A stretch of 64,000 nucleotides of DNA from Paracoccaceae bacterium (GTDB lineage: Bacteria > Pseudomonadota > Alphaproteobacteria > Rhodobacterales > Rhodobacteraceae): NCBI GenBank assembly GCA_033344815.1, contig JAWPMR010000001.1, positions 668,136 to 732,135 of the forward strand, in the 5' to 3' direction. The notes beneath the pieces were generated by a model, which did not search any database, was not told the DNA's origin, and saw only the letters and a program-made list of their open reading frames with translations. The translations under genes were made by a program, and so were the position numbers. Below, in pieces: positions 1-8,460 of this stretch (the stretch's first letter is position 1; each line of letters opens with the position of its first letter).

Positions 1-1
1 G

Positions 2-592
2 TTGCTGGCGGGGGGCGTTGAAACACCGCACGGTGATTTCGACAGTTCGATGCAATTGATGGAAACCGGTCTCTTTGACCAAGCCGGTTTTGAGCGCCTG
101 CACGTTGCCGGGCATCCCGAAGGCAATCGCGACATTGATTCTGATGGGTCCATGCAAAATGTGACTGCCGCATTGCAATGGAAAAATGACTTCCAGAGCC
201 GTACGGATGCGAAAATGGCAATTGCGACGCAGTTTGCCTTCGACGCAAAACCCATCATTGCCTGGGCGGATAATCTGGCGGCGGAAGGCATCACCCTGCC
301 CGTTCACATAGGTATTGCGGGGCCCGCCAAGCTGCAAACACTGATCAAGTTCGCCATTGCCTGCGGTGTGGGACCCTCTCTCAAAGTTCTGCAAAAGCGG
401 GCGATGGACGTAACCAAGCTGTTGATGCCCTATGAACCTTGGGATGTCGTGGCACAACTTGCCGCGCATAAAGCCGCCAATCCGGACTTCAACATCAGCA
501 ATGTGCATTTCTTCCCGCTTGGCGGGATCAAGACCAACGCCACATGGGCCACCGACAACGGGGGGCCTGACGCCGCCCCTGCAAATGCCTGA
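2..592 (+). CDS. metF: Methylenetetrahydrofolate reductase, 3' part
   Basis: Partial gene: the frame is already open at the left edge, so only the last ~196 codons are visible and the true start is outside. The residues resemble the C-terminal half of the MetF TIM barrel (IGIAGPAKLQTLIKFA followed by a loop with LLMPYEPWDV and a final FFPLGGIKT). MetF reduces 5,10-methylene-THF to 5-methyl-THF. The next gene starts 15 bp downstream and encodes the methyl-THF-binding part of methionine synthase, so the pair would supply methyl groups for methionine. The family call rests on the C-terminal part and this neighbour; the cofactor-binding half cannot be inspected. Confidence 0.75.
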   Translation: MLAGGVETPHGDFDSSMQLMETGLFDQAGFERLHVAGHPEGNRDIDSDGSMQNVTAALQWKNDFQSRTDAKMAIATQFAFDAKPIIAWADNLAAEGITLPVHIGIAGPAKLQTLIKFAIACGVGPSLKVLQKRAMDVTKLLMPYEPWDVVAQLAAHKAANPDFNISNVHFFPLGGIKTNATWATDNGGPDAAPANA

Positions 593-607
593 TCCAAGGA
601 CTGCTTC

Positions 608-1690
608 ATGACCAAGACCATCGTCGAATCAAAATCCAAGACCGCCATCATCGGTTTTGATCAGCCGTTCTGCGTGATCGGAGAACGGATCAATCCCACG
701 GGTCGCAAAAAGCTCGCGATGGAACTCGAGGCGGGGGATTTTTCCACCGTTGAGGCGGACGCGGTGGCGCAGGTCGCCGCTGGTGCCACGGTGCTCGACA
801 TAAATTCGGGAGCGGTTTTCACCAACAAGATGGCCCAAGACAAACGCTACGCGGATAATAACTTTGTGGAACCACCCTTGATGAAGGAACTGGTTGAACG
901 TGTGCAAGCCATCGTCGATGTGCCGCTGTGCATCGATAGCTCCGTGCCTGGTGCGCTGGAATCAGGTTTGGCCGCCGCTGAGGGTCGGCCCCTTCTGAAC
1001 TCTGTCACCGGCGAAGAAGAGCGGCTGGAGCTGGTATTGCCGCTTGTCAAAAAATACAATGTCCCTGTGGTTGCGATTTCCAATGATGATACCGGGATTT
1101 CCGAAGATCCTGATGTGCGGTTTGCAGTAGCCAAGAAAATCGTCGAACGCGCGGCGGATTTTGGCATCCCTGCTCATGACATTGTTGTTGACCCGCTTGT
1201 TATGCCGATTGGCGCCATGGCAACTGCTGGCCATCAAGTCTTTACTCTGGTTCGACGGCTACGCGAAGAACTGGGCGTCAACACGACATGTGGCGCATCC
1301 AACATCTCCTTTGGACTGCCAAATCGACACGGGATCAACAATGCCTTTCTGCCTATGGCCATGGGCGCTGGCATGACATCAGCAATCATGAATCCGGTTG
1401 CTCTGCCAGTGCCCGTCGCCAGAATAGAGGCCAAGAAACTTGAATTGCAGGCCGCTGGCGTGGTCTTCCCGGAGGAAATGGATCTGGAGCTGTTTTGCCA
1501 GTTGACCGGTTTGGGCTCCACGAAATCACGACCCGGCAAGGAAATGGAAGCCATTCGAGCGGCCAATTTCCTGACCAATAATGACCCCCATGGCGGGGCG
1601 TGGATCGCCTTCAACAAAGAAGCGCCCAAACCCGGTCAGGAAGGGCGTGGACGCGCCGCGCGAACCGGCGGGCGCCGCAGACGCGCTTAA
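608..1690 (+). CDS. Methyltetrahydrofolate:cobalamin methyltransferase (split MetH pterin-binding part)
   Basis: A 360-residue protein with a DHPS/pterin-binding barrel: an early GERINPTGRKKL motif, then DINSG (~residue 65), CIDSS (~105), NSVTGE (~130) and a late ASNISFGLPNR segment, as in the methyl-THF domain of cobalamin-dependent methionine synthase. It is far shorter than full MetH (about 1200 residues) and carries only this module, plus a basic tail rich in Arg and Gly. From knowledge of the group, Rhodobacterales split MetH into separate homocysteine-, cobalamin- and pterin-binding proteins; the other parts are not in this window. It lies 15 bp after the MetF-type gene, presumably in one transcript. 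Methylamine or betaine-type corrinoid methyltransferases are an alternative, less likely beside metF. Confidence 0.85.
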   Translation: MTKTIVESKSKTAIIGFDQPFCVIGERINPTGRKKLAMELEAGDFSTVEADAVAQVAAGATVLDINSGAVFTNKMAQDKRYADNNFVEPPLMKELVERVQAIVDVPLCIDSSVPGALESGLAAAEGRPLLNSVTGEEERLELVLPLVKKYNVPVVAISNDDTGISEDPDVRFAVAKKIVERAADFGIPAHDIVVDPLVMPIGAMATAGHQVFTLVRRLREELGVNTTCGASNISFGLPNRHGINNAFLPMAMGAGMTSAIMNPVALPVPVARIEAKKLELQAAGVVFPEEMDLELFCQLTGLGSTKSRPGKEMEAIRAANFLTNNDPHGGAWIAFNKEAPKPGQEGRGRAARTGGRRRRA

Positions 1691-1719
1691 CCGCTAAAAA
1701 GCTTTGTAAATTTACCCAG

Positions 1720-1748
1720 CCCCAATGCGCAAGCCTTGGGGTTTTTCT
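1720..1748 (+). terminator. Rho-independent terminator after the methyltransferase gene
   Basis: A CCCCAA arm (1720-1725) pairs with TTGGGG (1736-1741), followed directly by a T-run (1742-1746). It lies 30 bp after the preceding stop codon. Confidence 0.7.
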
Positions 1749-1925
1749 TGTGGTTAGAGGCCGCAAAACCAAGAAAACCAGGCCCTTGCAGGCGATCGGC
1801 AAAAAGTTCTCGGCTAGTAACGCTGTCTTAACGGACTGCGCTCTACAACCTCTCTTATTCAATTAGGCAGCCGATGTGGAGAGAGCGATGCACCTGCAAA
1901 GATCTTGTTATTTAAGGGCGGCATT

Positions 1926-2201
1926 ATGAGTGATCCAATCACCCTCGCTCCCCGTCTCGATTTACCTGCGGCTTCCGCTTTGATGACCACTCTGAAGGAT
2001 CACAAAGATGGCGACCTTATTATGGATTTGTCCGAGGTAAGCCATCTTGGTGCGTTGTGCCTGCAAGTCATGATCGCGGCTGCAACAACCGCTGTCGCGG
2101 CCGGACGCTCCGTTTCTGTGTTGAACGCGTCAGACCGCGTGATTGATCAATTGCGTGTCATGGGCATGACACCTGAAGCCATCGCAAGGGGGCGTGTATA
2201 A
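1926..2201 (+). CDS. STAS-domain protein at the head of the chemotaxis operon
   Basis: A 91-residue protein, essentially a single STAS domain (anti-sigma-factor antagonist fold): an N-terminal strand with DLPAASALMTTL, a central DLSEVSHLGALCLQVMI segment where a phosphorylatable Ser sits in SpoIIAA-type proteins (here HLGALC, with no clear DSSG Ser), and a final helix. I chose ATG 1926, with GGGCGGC upstream, over the upstream TTG-type start at 1905. It ends 2 bp before cheY, so it is cotranscribed and probably translationally coupled with the chemotaxis genes. Its role is not established. It may be an adaptor or a switch protein of a partner-switching pathway grafted onto chemotaxis. Confidence 0.75.
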   Translation: MSDPITLAPRLDLPAASALMTTLKDHKDGDLIMDLSEVSHLGALCLQVMIAAATTAVAAGRSVSVLNASDRVIDQLRVMGMTPEAIARGRV

Positions 2202-2203
2202 AA

Positions 2204-2563
2204 ATGGAAATTCTGGCCGTGGACGACAGTCGAACAATGCGTGACATGATCCGCCTGGCATTGCTGCCTGCAGGCTTTAATGTTCATACAGCCGATGATG
2301 GCGTGCATGGCATTGAAGTGCTTGATGGCATCGAACCTGATGCGATTATCACAGACATCAATATGCCGCGTATGGACGGTTTTGGCTTTATTGACGCAGT
2401 CAGAGGACAAGACAAGCATCGCGCTACACCGATTTTAGTTCTGACCACCGAAGCTGCGCCCGAATTGAAAGCGCGTGCTCGCAGCGCCGGTGCGACCGGC
2501 TGGATTGTTAAACCATTTGACCCATCCAAGCTGATCAAAGCTTTGCAAATGGTCGCAGGATAA
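2204..2563 (+). CDS. cheY: CheY-type single-domain response regulator
   Basis: A 119-residue receiver domain with no output domain. The acidic pair D7-D8, the phospho-acceptor D51 (TDINMPRMDG), the Thr switch (T81/T82) and the conserved K103 (VKPF) are all present. It lies between the STAS gene (2-bp gap) and cheA (9-bp gap). It would be phosphorylated by CheA and act at the flagellar motor, or serve as a phosphate sink for the second CheY encoded at 6220-6606. Which of the two binds FliM cannot be decided from sequence alone. Confidence 0.93.
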   Translation: MEILAVDDSRTMRDMIRLALLPAGFNVHTADDGVHGIEVLDGIEPDAIITDINMPRMDGFGFIDAVRGQDKHRATPILVLTTEAAPELKARARSAGATGWIVKPFDPSKLIKALQMVAG

Positions 2564-2572
2564 GAGGCTCGT

Positions 2573-4882
2573 ATGACTGACTCCAATGACCCAATGGCAG
2601 AAATCCGAGCGTCATTCTTCATCGAATGCGAGGAACTGCTAGAAGCACTGCAAGACGGCTTGCAATCGCTCGACGATGGCGATGAAGATCCGGAAACCAT
2701 CAATGTCGTGTTTAGAGCCGTGCACTCGATTAAGGGCGGCGCCGGGGCGTTTGGCCTGGAAGCTCTTGTGCGATTTGCGCATCGTTTCGAAACGGTTCTT
2801 GACGAGGTGCGCGCCGGTCGCATGACGCCAGATTTGGAAGCATTGAAAATTTTCTTCCAATGTGCGGACCACCTGTCAGACCTTGTACGCGCTTGCCGCG
2901 ACGATTTGGCCCTGCCAGAAGAAAAAACAGCTACTCTGCTGACCGCGCTTGGCGGACTACTTGGCGATGCGGGTGTTGAAGAAGAAGAGGAAGTCGAAGA
3001 CGAGAACATCGATTTCCAACCAGCCACAGTATCTTTGGACTTGGACTTTGGCGGGGATACCGATGACGATGACTTGCCAGGTTTGCCAGCGTTGGAAGAC
3101 TTGCCGCCGCCTGTGGGTACTGGATACCGCATTACCTTTAGGCCCGACAATGAATTGTTCGAGACAGGCAATGAGCCTTTCCACATGCTGCGCTCTATTG
3201 ATGAGATGGGTGAGTGCGAGGTCACATGTCACTTGGACAAATTACCCGACTTAAACGATATATCGTCAGAGCACTCTTATCTCGCCTGGACGATTGATTT
3301 GCACGCCGATGTCGAAGAGGCGGAGATCTCCGCCGCTTTCGAGTTTGTCGAGGGGCTTTGCACCTTGGAAATTGAGAAATTAGACAGTCTTGTATCACAG
3401 GGTGAGGATCAGGCTGAAACCGACGAGTCCTCACTCTCGCTGAAAGATGAGATGCCCGAAGCAGTTTCTGCATCAACGGAGACAACTGCTGCAAAAGATG
3501 GGGTGGGTGATTTAGACATCGAAGTTGCTCGCGAAGCAACTCCCGAAATCACTAGTACTTCTGATACACAAAATTCTGCTGCGGCAGCCCCACCGGCGGT
3601 AACGCCCTCACCTGATCAAGCAAACAAGAGCGCACCTTCTTCAAAACAGGCTGCATCTGCCACTGCAGCAAAGTCTGTAGTGCGGGTAGATCTTGATCGC
3701 ATTGAAAGATTGGTAAACTTGGTTGGCGAGCTTGTGATTAACCAAGCGATGCTTTCGCAGAGCCTCGAAAGCTCCGGGCTATCGCCGCATTCGGATGCCA
3801 TGAACGGTTTGGAAGAATTTCAACGTCTTACGCGTGATATTCAAGACAGTGTGATGATGATCCGCGCGCAACCAGTGAAGTCTCTTTTCCAACGCATGTC
3901 CCGAATTATTCGCGAAGCATCCGCAGCAGTCGGCAAGGACGTCCGTCTTCATACTGATGGAGAAGGCACAGAAGTCGATAAAACTGTTATTGAGCGCCTG
4001 GCCGACCCTCTGACTCATATGATCCGAAATGCAGTTGATCACGGCCTAGAAGGTCCTGAAGACCGAATTGCTGCGGGCAAACCAGAACAAGGCCGCGTAA
4101 ACCTAAGCGCAGCACATCGATCAGGCCGAGTGGTCATCGAAGTGTCTGATGACGGTGGCGGGATTAATCGTCCCAAAGTCCTGCAAATCGCAATTGACAA
4201 GGGTTTGGTCCCGCCAGATGCCTCACTATCAGACTCCGAGATCGACAACCTACTATTCTTGCCGGGTTTCTCTACCGCGACAGTCGTATCGGATCTTTCT
4301 GGACGGGGCGTCGGCATGGATGTTGTCAGGACTTCTATCCAGGCATTGGGTGGTAGAATAACAATATCCTCAACGCCAGGTGAAGGCACGACATTCTCGA
4401 TTTCACTACCTTTAACGCTTGCCGTCTTGGATGGTATGGTAGTGCAAGTTGCTGATGAAACACTGGTCTTACCACTGAACGTCGTTATCGAGACACTGAC
4501 TCTGTCGAATGAAGACGTCGAAATGGTGCGTCCTGGCGCGAATGTTGTTCGTGTACGCAGCGGTTTTGTCCCATTGTTCGATTTGGGCAAGGAATTAGGC
4601 TATCGCCAACCGGTTGTGGACTATGAAGGTTCCGTGGTCTTGCTCATCGCACATGAGGATGACAGCCACGCTGCTCTAATCATAGATAGCATTCAAGATC
4701 AAAGGCAGGTTGTGATTAAAGGGCTGGATGACAGTTTCTATCGAGCGCCAGGTATTGCTGCCGCGACAATCCTAGGAGATGGGCAGATAGCATTAATCCT
4801 TGATACCTCTGACATTATTTCCAACGCAATCGGCGCCTCGGGAAACACACCCGCTCAGACTCTAGGAGGAGCATCGGCATGA
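2573..4882 (+). CDS. cheA: Chemotaxis histidine kinase CheA
   Basis: A 769-residue CheA. The N-terminal HPt domain has the phospho-His H51 in AVHSIKGGAGAFG. A very acidic linker and P2-like region follows (~115-370), with a Pro/Ala/Ser-rich stretch to ~365. The dimerisation and HATPase kinase region has VDLDRIERLVNLVGEL, the N box NAVDHGLE (~487), the G1 box DDGGG (~525) and the G2 box GRGVGMD (~578). The C-terminal CheW-like domain begins around 620. The CheA is longer than the E. coli protein (654 residues) because of the linker. It overlaps cheW by 4 bp (ATGA). It phosphorylates the CheY proteins of this operon in response to chemoreceptors. Confidence 0.96.
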   Translation: MTDSNDPMAEIRASFFIECEELLEALQDGLQSLDDGDEDPETINVVFRAVHSIKGGAGAFGLEALVRFAHRFETVLDEVRAGRMTPDLEALKIFFQCADHLSDLVRACRDDLALPEEKTATLLTALGGLLGDAGVEEEEEVEDENIDFQPATVSLDLDFGGDTDDDDLPGLPALEDLPPPVGTGYRITFRPDNELFETGNEPFHMLRSIDEMGECEVTCHLDKLPDLNDISSEHSYLAWTIDLHADVEEAEISAAFEFVEGLCTLEIEKLDSLVSQGEDQAETDESSLSLKDEMPEAVSASTETTAAKDGVGDLDIEVAREATPEITSTSDTQNSAAAAPPAVTPSPDQANKSAPSSKQAASATAAKSVVRVDLDRIERLVNLVGELVINQAMLSQSLESSGLSPHSDAMNGLEEFQRLTRDIQDSVMMIRAQPVKSLFQRMSRIIREASAAVGKDVRLHTDGEGTEVDKTVIERLADPLTHMIRNAVDHGLEGPEDRIAAGKPEQGRVNLSAAHRSGRVVIEVSDDGGGINRPKVLQIAIDKGLVPPDASLSDSEIDNLLFLPGFSTATVVSDLSGRGVGMDVVRTSIQALGGRITISSTPGEGTTFSISLPLTLAVLDGMVVQVADETLVLPLNVVIETLTLSNEDVEMVRPGANVVRVRSGFVPLFDLGKELGYRQPVVDYEGSVVLLIAHEDDSHAALIIDSIQDQRQVVIKGLDDSFYRAPGIAAATILGDGQIALILDTSDIISNAIGASGNTPAQTLGGASA

Positions 4883-5337
4883 ACGATAAAGAATCCCCTG
4901 CCACCATTGAACTGCTGACCTTTCAACTCGCTGATCAGGAATACTCACTGGACATTATGTCAGTTCGAGAAATCCGGGGTTGGACTCGTACAACGCCGTT
5001 ACCACACGCGCCTTCATACATGAAAGGTGTTATTAACCTTCGTGGGACTGTACTGCCTGTCATGGATCTATCCGAGCGACTTGGATTAGAACCGCAAAAA
5101 CAAACTGACCGTAACGTGATTATTGTCGTCAACCATGATGATGTGATGACCGGCTTATTGGTTGATGCAGTTTCGGACATTATTGCGTTGACGGCAGACG
5201 ATCTACAGCCCCCACCGGAAATGCAACCAGGATCGACGTCAAATGTTGTCAGTTCACTGACTCTGATCGACGAGCGAATGATCCGTGTACTTGATCTCAG
5301 TTCAATAGTTTTGTCGGTGCAAAGCAGTGCCGCATGA
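4879..5337 (+). CDS. cheW: Chemotaxis coupling protein CheW
   Basis: A 152-residue single CheW domain: LLTFQLADQEYSLDI at the start, VREIRGW, the MKGVINLRGTVLPVMDL signature (~50-66) and a late LTADDLQPPPE segment. CheW bridges chemoreceptors to CheA. The start ATG overlaps the cheA stop and the stop overlaps the cheR start (ATGATG), so the three are translationally coupled. Nothing unusual is seen apart from the tight packing. Confidence 0.95.
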   Translation: MNDKESPATIELLTFQLADQEYSLDIMSVREIRGWTRTTPLPHAPSYMKGVINLRGTVLPVMDLSERLGLEPQKQTDRNVIIVVNHDDVMTGLLVDAVSDIIALTADDLQPPPEMQPGSTSNVVSSLTLIDERMIRVLDLSSIVLSVQSSAA

Positions 5338-6182
5338 TGAATAACCTGACATCAGAAACTGGTATTGACCCTGATAGCTTTAAAGCCATCGCTGAGTTGG
5401 CTTACCGTGAAAGCGGGCTGATATTGGCCGTTGAAAAAACTTCTATGATTCAATCCCGCCTGCGTCATAGACTGAAAGCTCTCAGCCTCTCGAACTTTTC
5501 CGAGTACAGCACTTTAGTATGCTCTGACAGTGGTTTTGACGAGCGTCGGCATATGATTTCGGCACTGACCACAAACGTGTCTCATTTCTTTCGAGAGAAA
5601 CATCATTTTGATATACTTGAGGAGCAATTGCGCTCTACGTTGCTTCCAAAATTGAAAGCTGGCGGTTCGGTAAGGATTTGGTCGGCCGGCTGTTCCAACG
5701 GTCAAGAAGCCATGTCAATCGCAATGACCCTTTTGGAAATCGAACCCGAGATCGAAAAACTTAACGTAAAGGTATTGGCAACAGACATAGATGCGCAGGT
5801 TGTAAGTTTTGCAGCCGACGCTTGCTATCCTGAGCGCTTGACGTCAGGAATACCTACTGCGCTGTCACATAAGTACTTTGACCAAAAAGATAGCGGTGGC
5901 GAACGTTTTTTCTGTGCATCTAATTCGCTAAAAAGTTTGATTTCTTATCGGGAGTTGAACTTGTTGAACGAATGGCCAATGCGCCAGCAAATGGACGTTA
6001 TCTTTTGCCGAAACGTGGTAATTTATTTCGACCAGAAAACTCAAAACAAATTGTGGCCCCGCTTTCGTCAATTGCTAACGCGGGAAGGATTTCTATTTCT
6101 TGGCCATTCCGAACGTATTCCTGAGCCACAAGACGCCGGATTTCAAACCTACGGGCCAACAACCTACAAACCAGCCGCTTAA
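5334..6182 (+). CDS. cheR: Chemoreceptor methyltransferase CheR
   Basis: A 282-residue CheR: N-terminal helical domain, then the SAM-dependent methyltransferase domain with the FFREKHHFD segment, the SAM-binding WSAGCSNGQEA (~118-128) and DVIFCRNVVIYF (~220). It transfers methyl groups from SAM to glutamates of chemoreceptors. No cheB or cheD lies in the operon as seen here, so the demethylating partner must be encoded elsewhere. Two tandem ATGs (5334 and 5337) are possible starts; the first overlaps the cheW stop. No pentapeptide-tether or TPR extension is present. Confidence 0.95.
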   Translation: MMNNLTSETGIDPDSFKAIAELAYRESGLILAVEKTSMIQSRLRHRLKALSLSNFSEYSTLVCSDSGFDERRHMISALTTNVSHFFREKHHFDILEEQLRSTLLPKLKAGGSVRIWSAGCSNGQEAMSIAMTLLEIEPEIEKLNVKVLATDIDAQVVSFAADACYPERLTSGIPTALSHKYFDQKDSGGERFFCASNSLKSLISYRELNLLNEWPMRQQMDVIFCRNVVIYFDQKTQNKLWPRFRQLLTREGFLFLGHSERIPEPQDAGFQTYGPTTYKPAA

Positions 6183-6219
6183 GTTACGTCAAAGCCGCCC
6201 AAACTGAAGGAAAAAAAGT

Positions 6220-6606
6220 ATGTCACTGCGTGATCAATTGCGCATCATGGTTGTAGATGATATGTCCACCAGCCGTGGGCTAATAACGCAAGCCTTGGAT
6301 GCATTTGGGATCAGAAACGTCGCTACGGCCGAAAACGGCGTCGACGCGCTGAAAGCGCTGGCGACGAGCCCTGTCCATCTTGTAATTTCCGACTACAATA
6401 TGCCGCAGATGGATGGCCTACAACTGCTCCATCAATTGAGGGCGTCACCGAAAACAAAAGGCGTCGGGTTTATACTCATAACAGGGCGAGCTGAACAACA
6501 AATCGTGGACCATGGCAAAAAACTGGGTATGAATAACTATTTAAAAAAACCTTTTGAGCAAGATGGGCTTCGTAATTGCATTGAAGCTGTGGTTGGGCGT
6601 CTTTGA
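6220..6606 (+). CDS. cheY: Second CheY-type response regulator
   Basis: A 128-residue receiver domain with D13-D14, phospho-acceptor D58 (ISDYNMPQMDG), T88 and a KKP lysine pair near residue 109. The gap after cheR is 37 bp and carries an AGGAAAAAAAG ribosome-binding region. It ends next to the small CheZ/CheT-like gene, and the stop codon overlaps a possible TTG start of that gene. The adjacency suggests that this CheY may be the substrate of the downstream protein; that is inference. Confidence 0.93.
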   Translation: MSLRDQLRIMVVDDMSTSRGLITQALDAFGIRNVATAENGVDALKALATSPVHLVISDYNMPQMDGLQLLHQLRASPKTKGVGFILITGRAEQQIVDHGKKLGMNNYLKKPFEQDGLRNCIEAVVGRL

Positions 6607-6608
6607 CC

Positions 6609-6980
6609 ATGACTGGGGAAACTGAGGCTATCCTCGCCGAAGACATACTGTTGCGTGTAGCAAGCTATATGGATAGCTTGGCGGGCCATGTTTTTGATAT
6701 TGAGGAAACTCTTGGAGATACGGTTTCGACCCAGCTGGCTGGTGATCACGTCGCCATACAGAATTTGCAAGTTTTGGATTTCTTACGACAATCTTTAGAA
6801 GACTTAGCGATGATGGCGCTAATTCTTAGGGATCCCAAAACACGGCCGTTCACCGATGAAACAATTAAAAAAGCTGGAAACAGACTTAAACTTAAAGCTA
6901 CTCGCAATTTACTGGACGGTACTACAGCTGGCGAATCAAAAGTAAACTTAGACAACCTTGGAGAATTAGATCTATTTTGA
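6609..6980 (+). CDS. Small CheZ/CheT-like protein, possible CheY-P phosphatase or adaptor
   Basis: A 123-residue, largely helical protein of no confidently recognised family. Visible is a DxxxQ motif (DFLRQ, residues 57-61) inside the helix QNLQVLDFLRQSLEDL. In E. coli CheZ the same spacing (D143, Q147) forms the CheY phosphatase active site, preceded by a similar FQ pair. The protein ends in GELDLF, an acidic-hydrophobic tail like the CheY-binding peptide that ends CheZ. A small last gene of rhizobial che operons, CheT, is described as a distant CheZ relative with this motif. I chose ATG 6609; TTG 6603 overlapping the cheY stop is possible. Phosphatase activity is inference. Confidence 0.6.
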   Translation: MTGETEAILAEDILLRVASYMDSLAGHVFDIEETLGDTVSTQLAGDHVAIQNLQVLDFLRQSLEDLAMMALILRDPKTRPFTDETIKKAGNRLKLKATRNLLDGTTAGESKVNLDNLGELDLF

Positions 6981-7174
6981 TCTCTACGATGATTATTTCA
7001 AACTGAGAACCTTAGATCAACCGTCATTGCTGCCTTGTCAGCCTTCCAGTCGGATGTATTGCGCTCTAGCTATGGCGCTAATTATTGACGCTTTAGTCCT
7101 AACTACGATTGATCTATCTGAAGCGCGTACGGTTTGCTGGAGGCTCTGACTGATGAGTAGGATAGAGCATCCTG

Positions 7175-7363
7175 ATTAAGACACCGAACAAATACACACC
7201 GGAAGTGCACGAAGGTGCTGTGCAGATGGTTTTGAATTGCGAAGGGTAGCATGAGAGCTGTTGGGCTGCGATTGTATCCCTGTCGTCGAAGATTGGATTT
7301 GCGCCGCAAACGCTGAACGACGGGGTCAAGAAGGTCGCGGTTGATACTGGCCAGCGAGATTGA
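7175..7363 (+). pseudogene. IS3-family OrfA remnant
   Basis: The frame reads KTPNKYTPEVHEGAVQMV, then an in-frame TAG, then WAAIVSLSSKIGFAPQTLND and VKKVAVDTGQRD before a TGA. This is the typical OrfA helix-turn-helix start of IS3 elements (KTPNKYSPEVRERAVRM...). The ATG is replaced by ATT and there is an internal stop, so it is dead. Confidence 0.7.
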
Positions 7364-7393
7364 GGAGCCCCACTTGAGTGGTTCAATTGAAAG

Positions 7394-7945
7394 TTAGTGC
7401 ATGATTGGCCTTTGGTCCATCGGTACAATGGCCTCTAGCGCCGGTGTGCGGTAGCCCAGAGCACTGTTAGGTCGTTTGGTGTTGTAATGTTTCCTCAAGC
7501 TATTAATGATTATTTGAGCTTCGCGCAACGAGTAGAAAATCTCGTCGTTCAGCAATTCATCCCGCATCCCTCGGTTGAAGCGCTCGCAATATCCGTTCTC
7601 CCAAGGTGAGCCAGGCTCGATGTATACAGTCTTCACTTTGACCGCCTTGATCCAATCCCTGACGGCCTCGGTGATGAACTCAGGGTCATTGTTCGACCTG
7701 ATGTAGCTGGGAACGCCACGCAGGATGAACAAGTCCGTCAGAGCGTCGATAACCTCACTCGAGTTGAGCTTTCATTTCACACGGATTGCACGCGCCCATT
7801 GTCCTCGGACCAATGGCGGACTAAGTCACATCATTGCTGGCGATGCTCGCCCAGAATGTTCCGTGTTCTGAATGCCCGACCATCATCCGTGCGATGGTGT
7901 ACAAAGTCGTGCGACCACACGTGATTGCGATACTCAGGGCACTGC
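7394..7945 (-). pseudogene. IS3-family OrfB (DDE transposase) remnant, opposite strand
   Basis: The best open part (7394-7732) encodes the C-terminal catalytic end: SNNDPEFI (with the Asp in a damaged DNGPEF motif), YIEPGSPWENGYCERFN and HYNTKRPNSALGYR. Homology continues upstream to about 7945 (PEYRNHVWSHDFV, DDGRAF) but is broken by an in-frame TGA and frameshifts. It resembles the IS407 or IS2-like branch rather than the element read on the + strand. The N-terminal half is absent. Confidence 0.8.
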
Positions 7946-8385
7946 CAGATTAGTCTTCGATGCTTTGGAGCAGGCCCTTCATCAACGCTGGCCGGCGCAA
8001 GGCCAATTGGTGTATCACTCGGACCGTGGGTCGCAATACCTGTCTATCAAGGAGACCGAAAGGCTGGCAGAGGCTAAGATCGCACCGCCTGTCAGCCGCG
8101 CCAAGGAGTTCCAAAACAACCTTCTGGCCAAAACGACCAACGGCTTGTTCAAGACCGAGGTCATTCACAAATGCAGGCCATGGCGCTGCATTGAAGCGGT
8201 GGCTACGCCAACCTCCAACGGGTCGATTGGTTCAACAACCGACACCTGCTCGAGCCTATCGGGACCATCCTGCCAGCCAAAGCCGAGGCAAACTTTTACG
8301 CCGCTCCGGAAAGATCAGACATGGCAGCGCAACTCAGACAAATCAACTTCCGACAGACAAACACGGCGCGGGTCAAAAGCCGATG
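7945..8385 (+). pseudogene. IS3-family OrfB C-terminal remnant
   Basis: Reads TARLVFDALEQALHQRWP, YHSDRGSQYLSI, LAETINGLYKTEVIH in damaged form (LAKTTNGLFKTEVIH), then EANFYAA in another frame. The HSDRGSQY motif marks the second catalytic Asp of the DDE domain. At least one frameshift separates the later part, and the N-terminal half and first catalytic Asp are missing. Confidence 0.75.
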
Positions 8386-8460
8386 CTGTACGGCTTTCTT
8401 CACTTGGTCGCCATTGTGGAATGGGACACGCATGCACTAGGTAAAAGCGATAACTGCTGA

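Larger units (their letters stand above)
6981..8460. mobile_element. Mosaic of degenerate IS3-family fragments
   Basis: No intact gene is present between the che operon and lon. Three transposase pieces can be read: an OrfA piece on + (7175-7363), an OrfB 3' piece of a different IS3-group element on - (7394-7945), and an OrfB 3' piece on + (7945-8385) that goes with the first OrfA type. All carry stops or frameshifts. The - strand piece sits where the middle of the + strand element should be, but the middle is missing, so this is not a simple clean nesting. No terminal repeats or target duplications could be assigned. Confidence 0.75.

Noticed and set aside
2284-3225. A 313-codon open frame opposite cheY/cheA
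   Set aside because: Low-complexity Ser-rich translation with no family; the + strand genes are certain.
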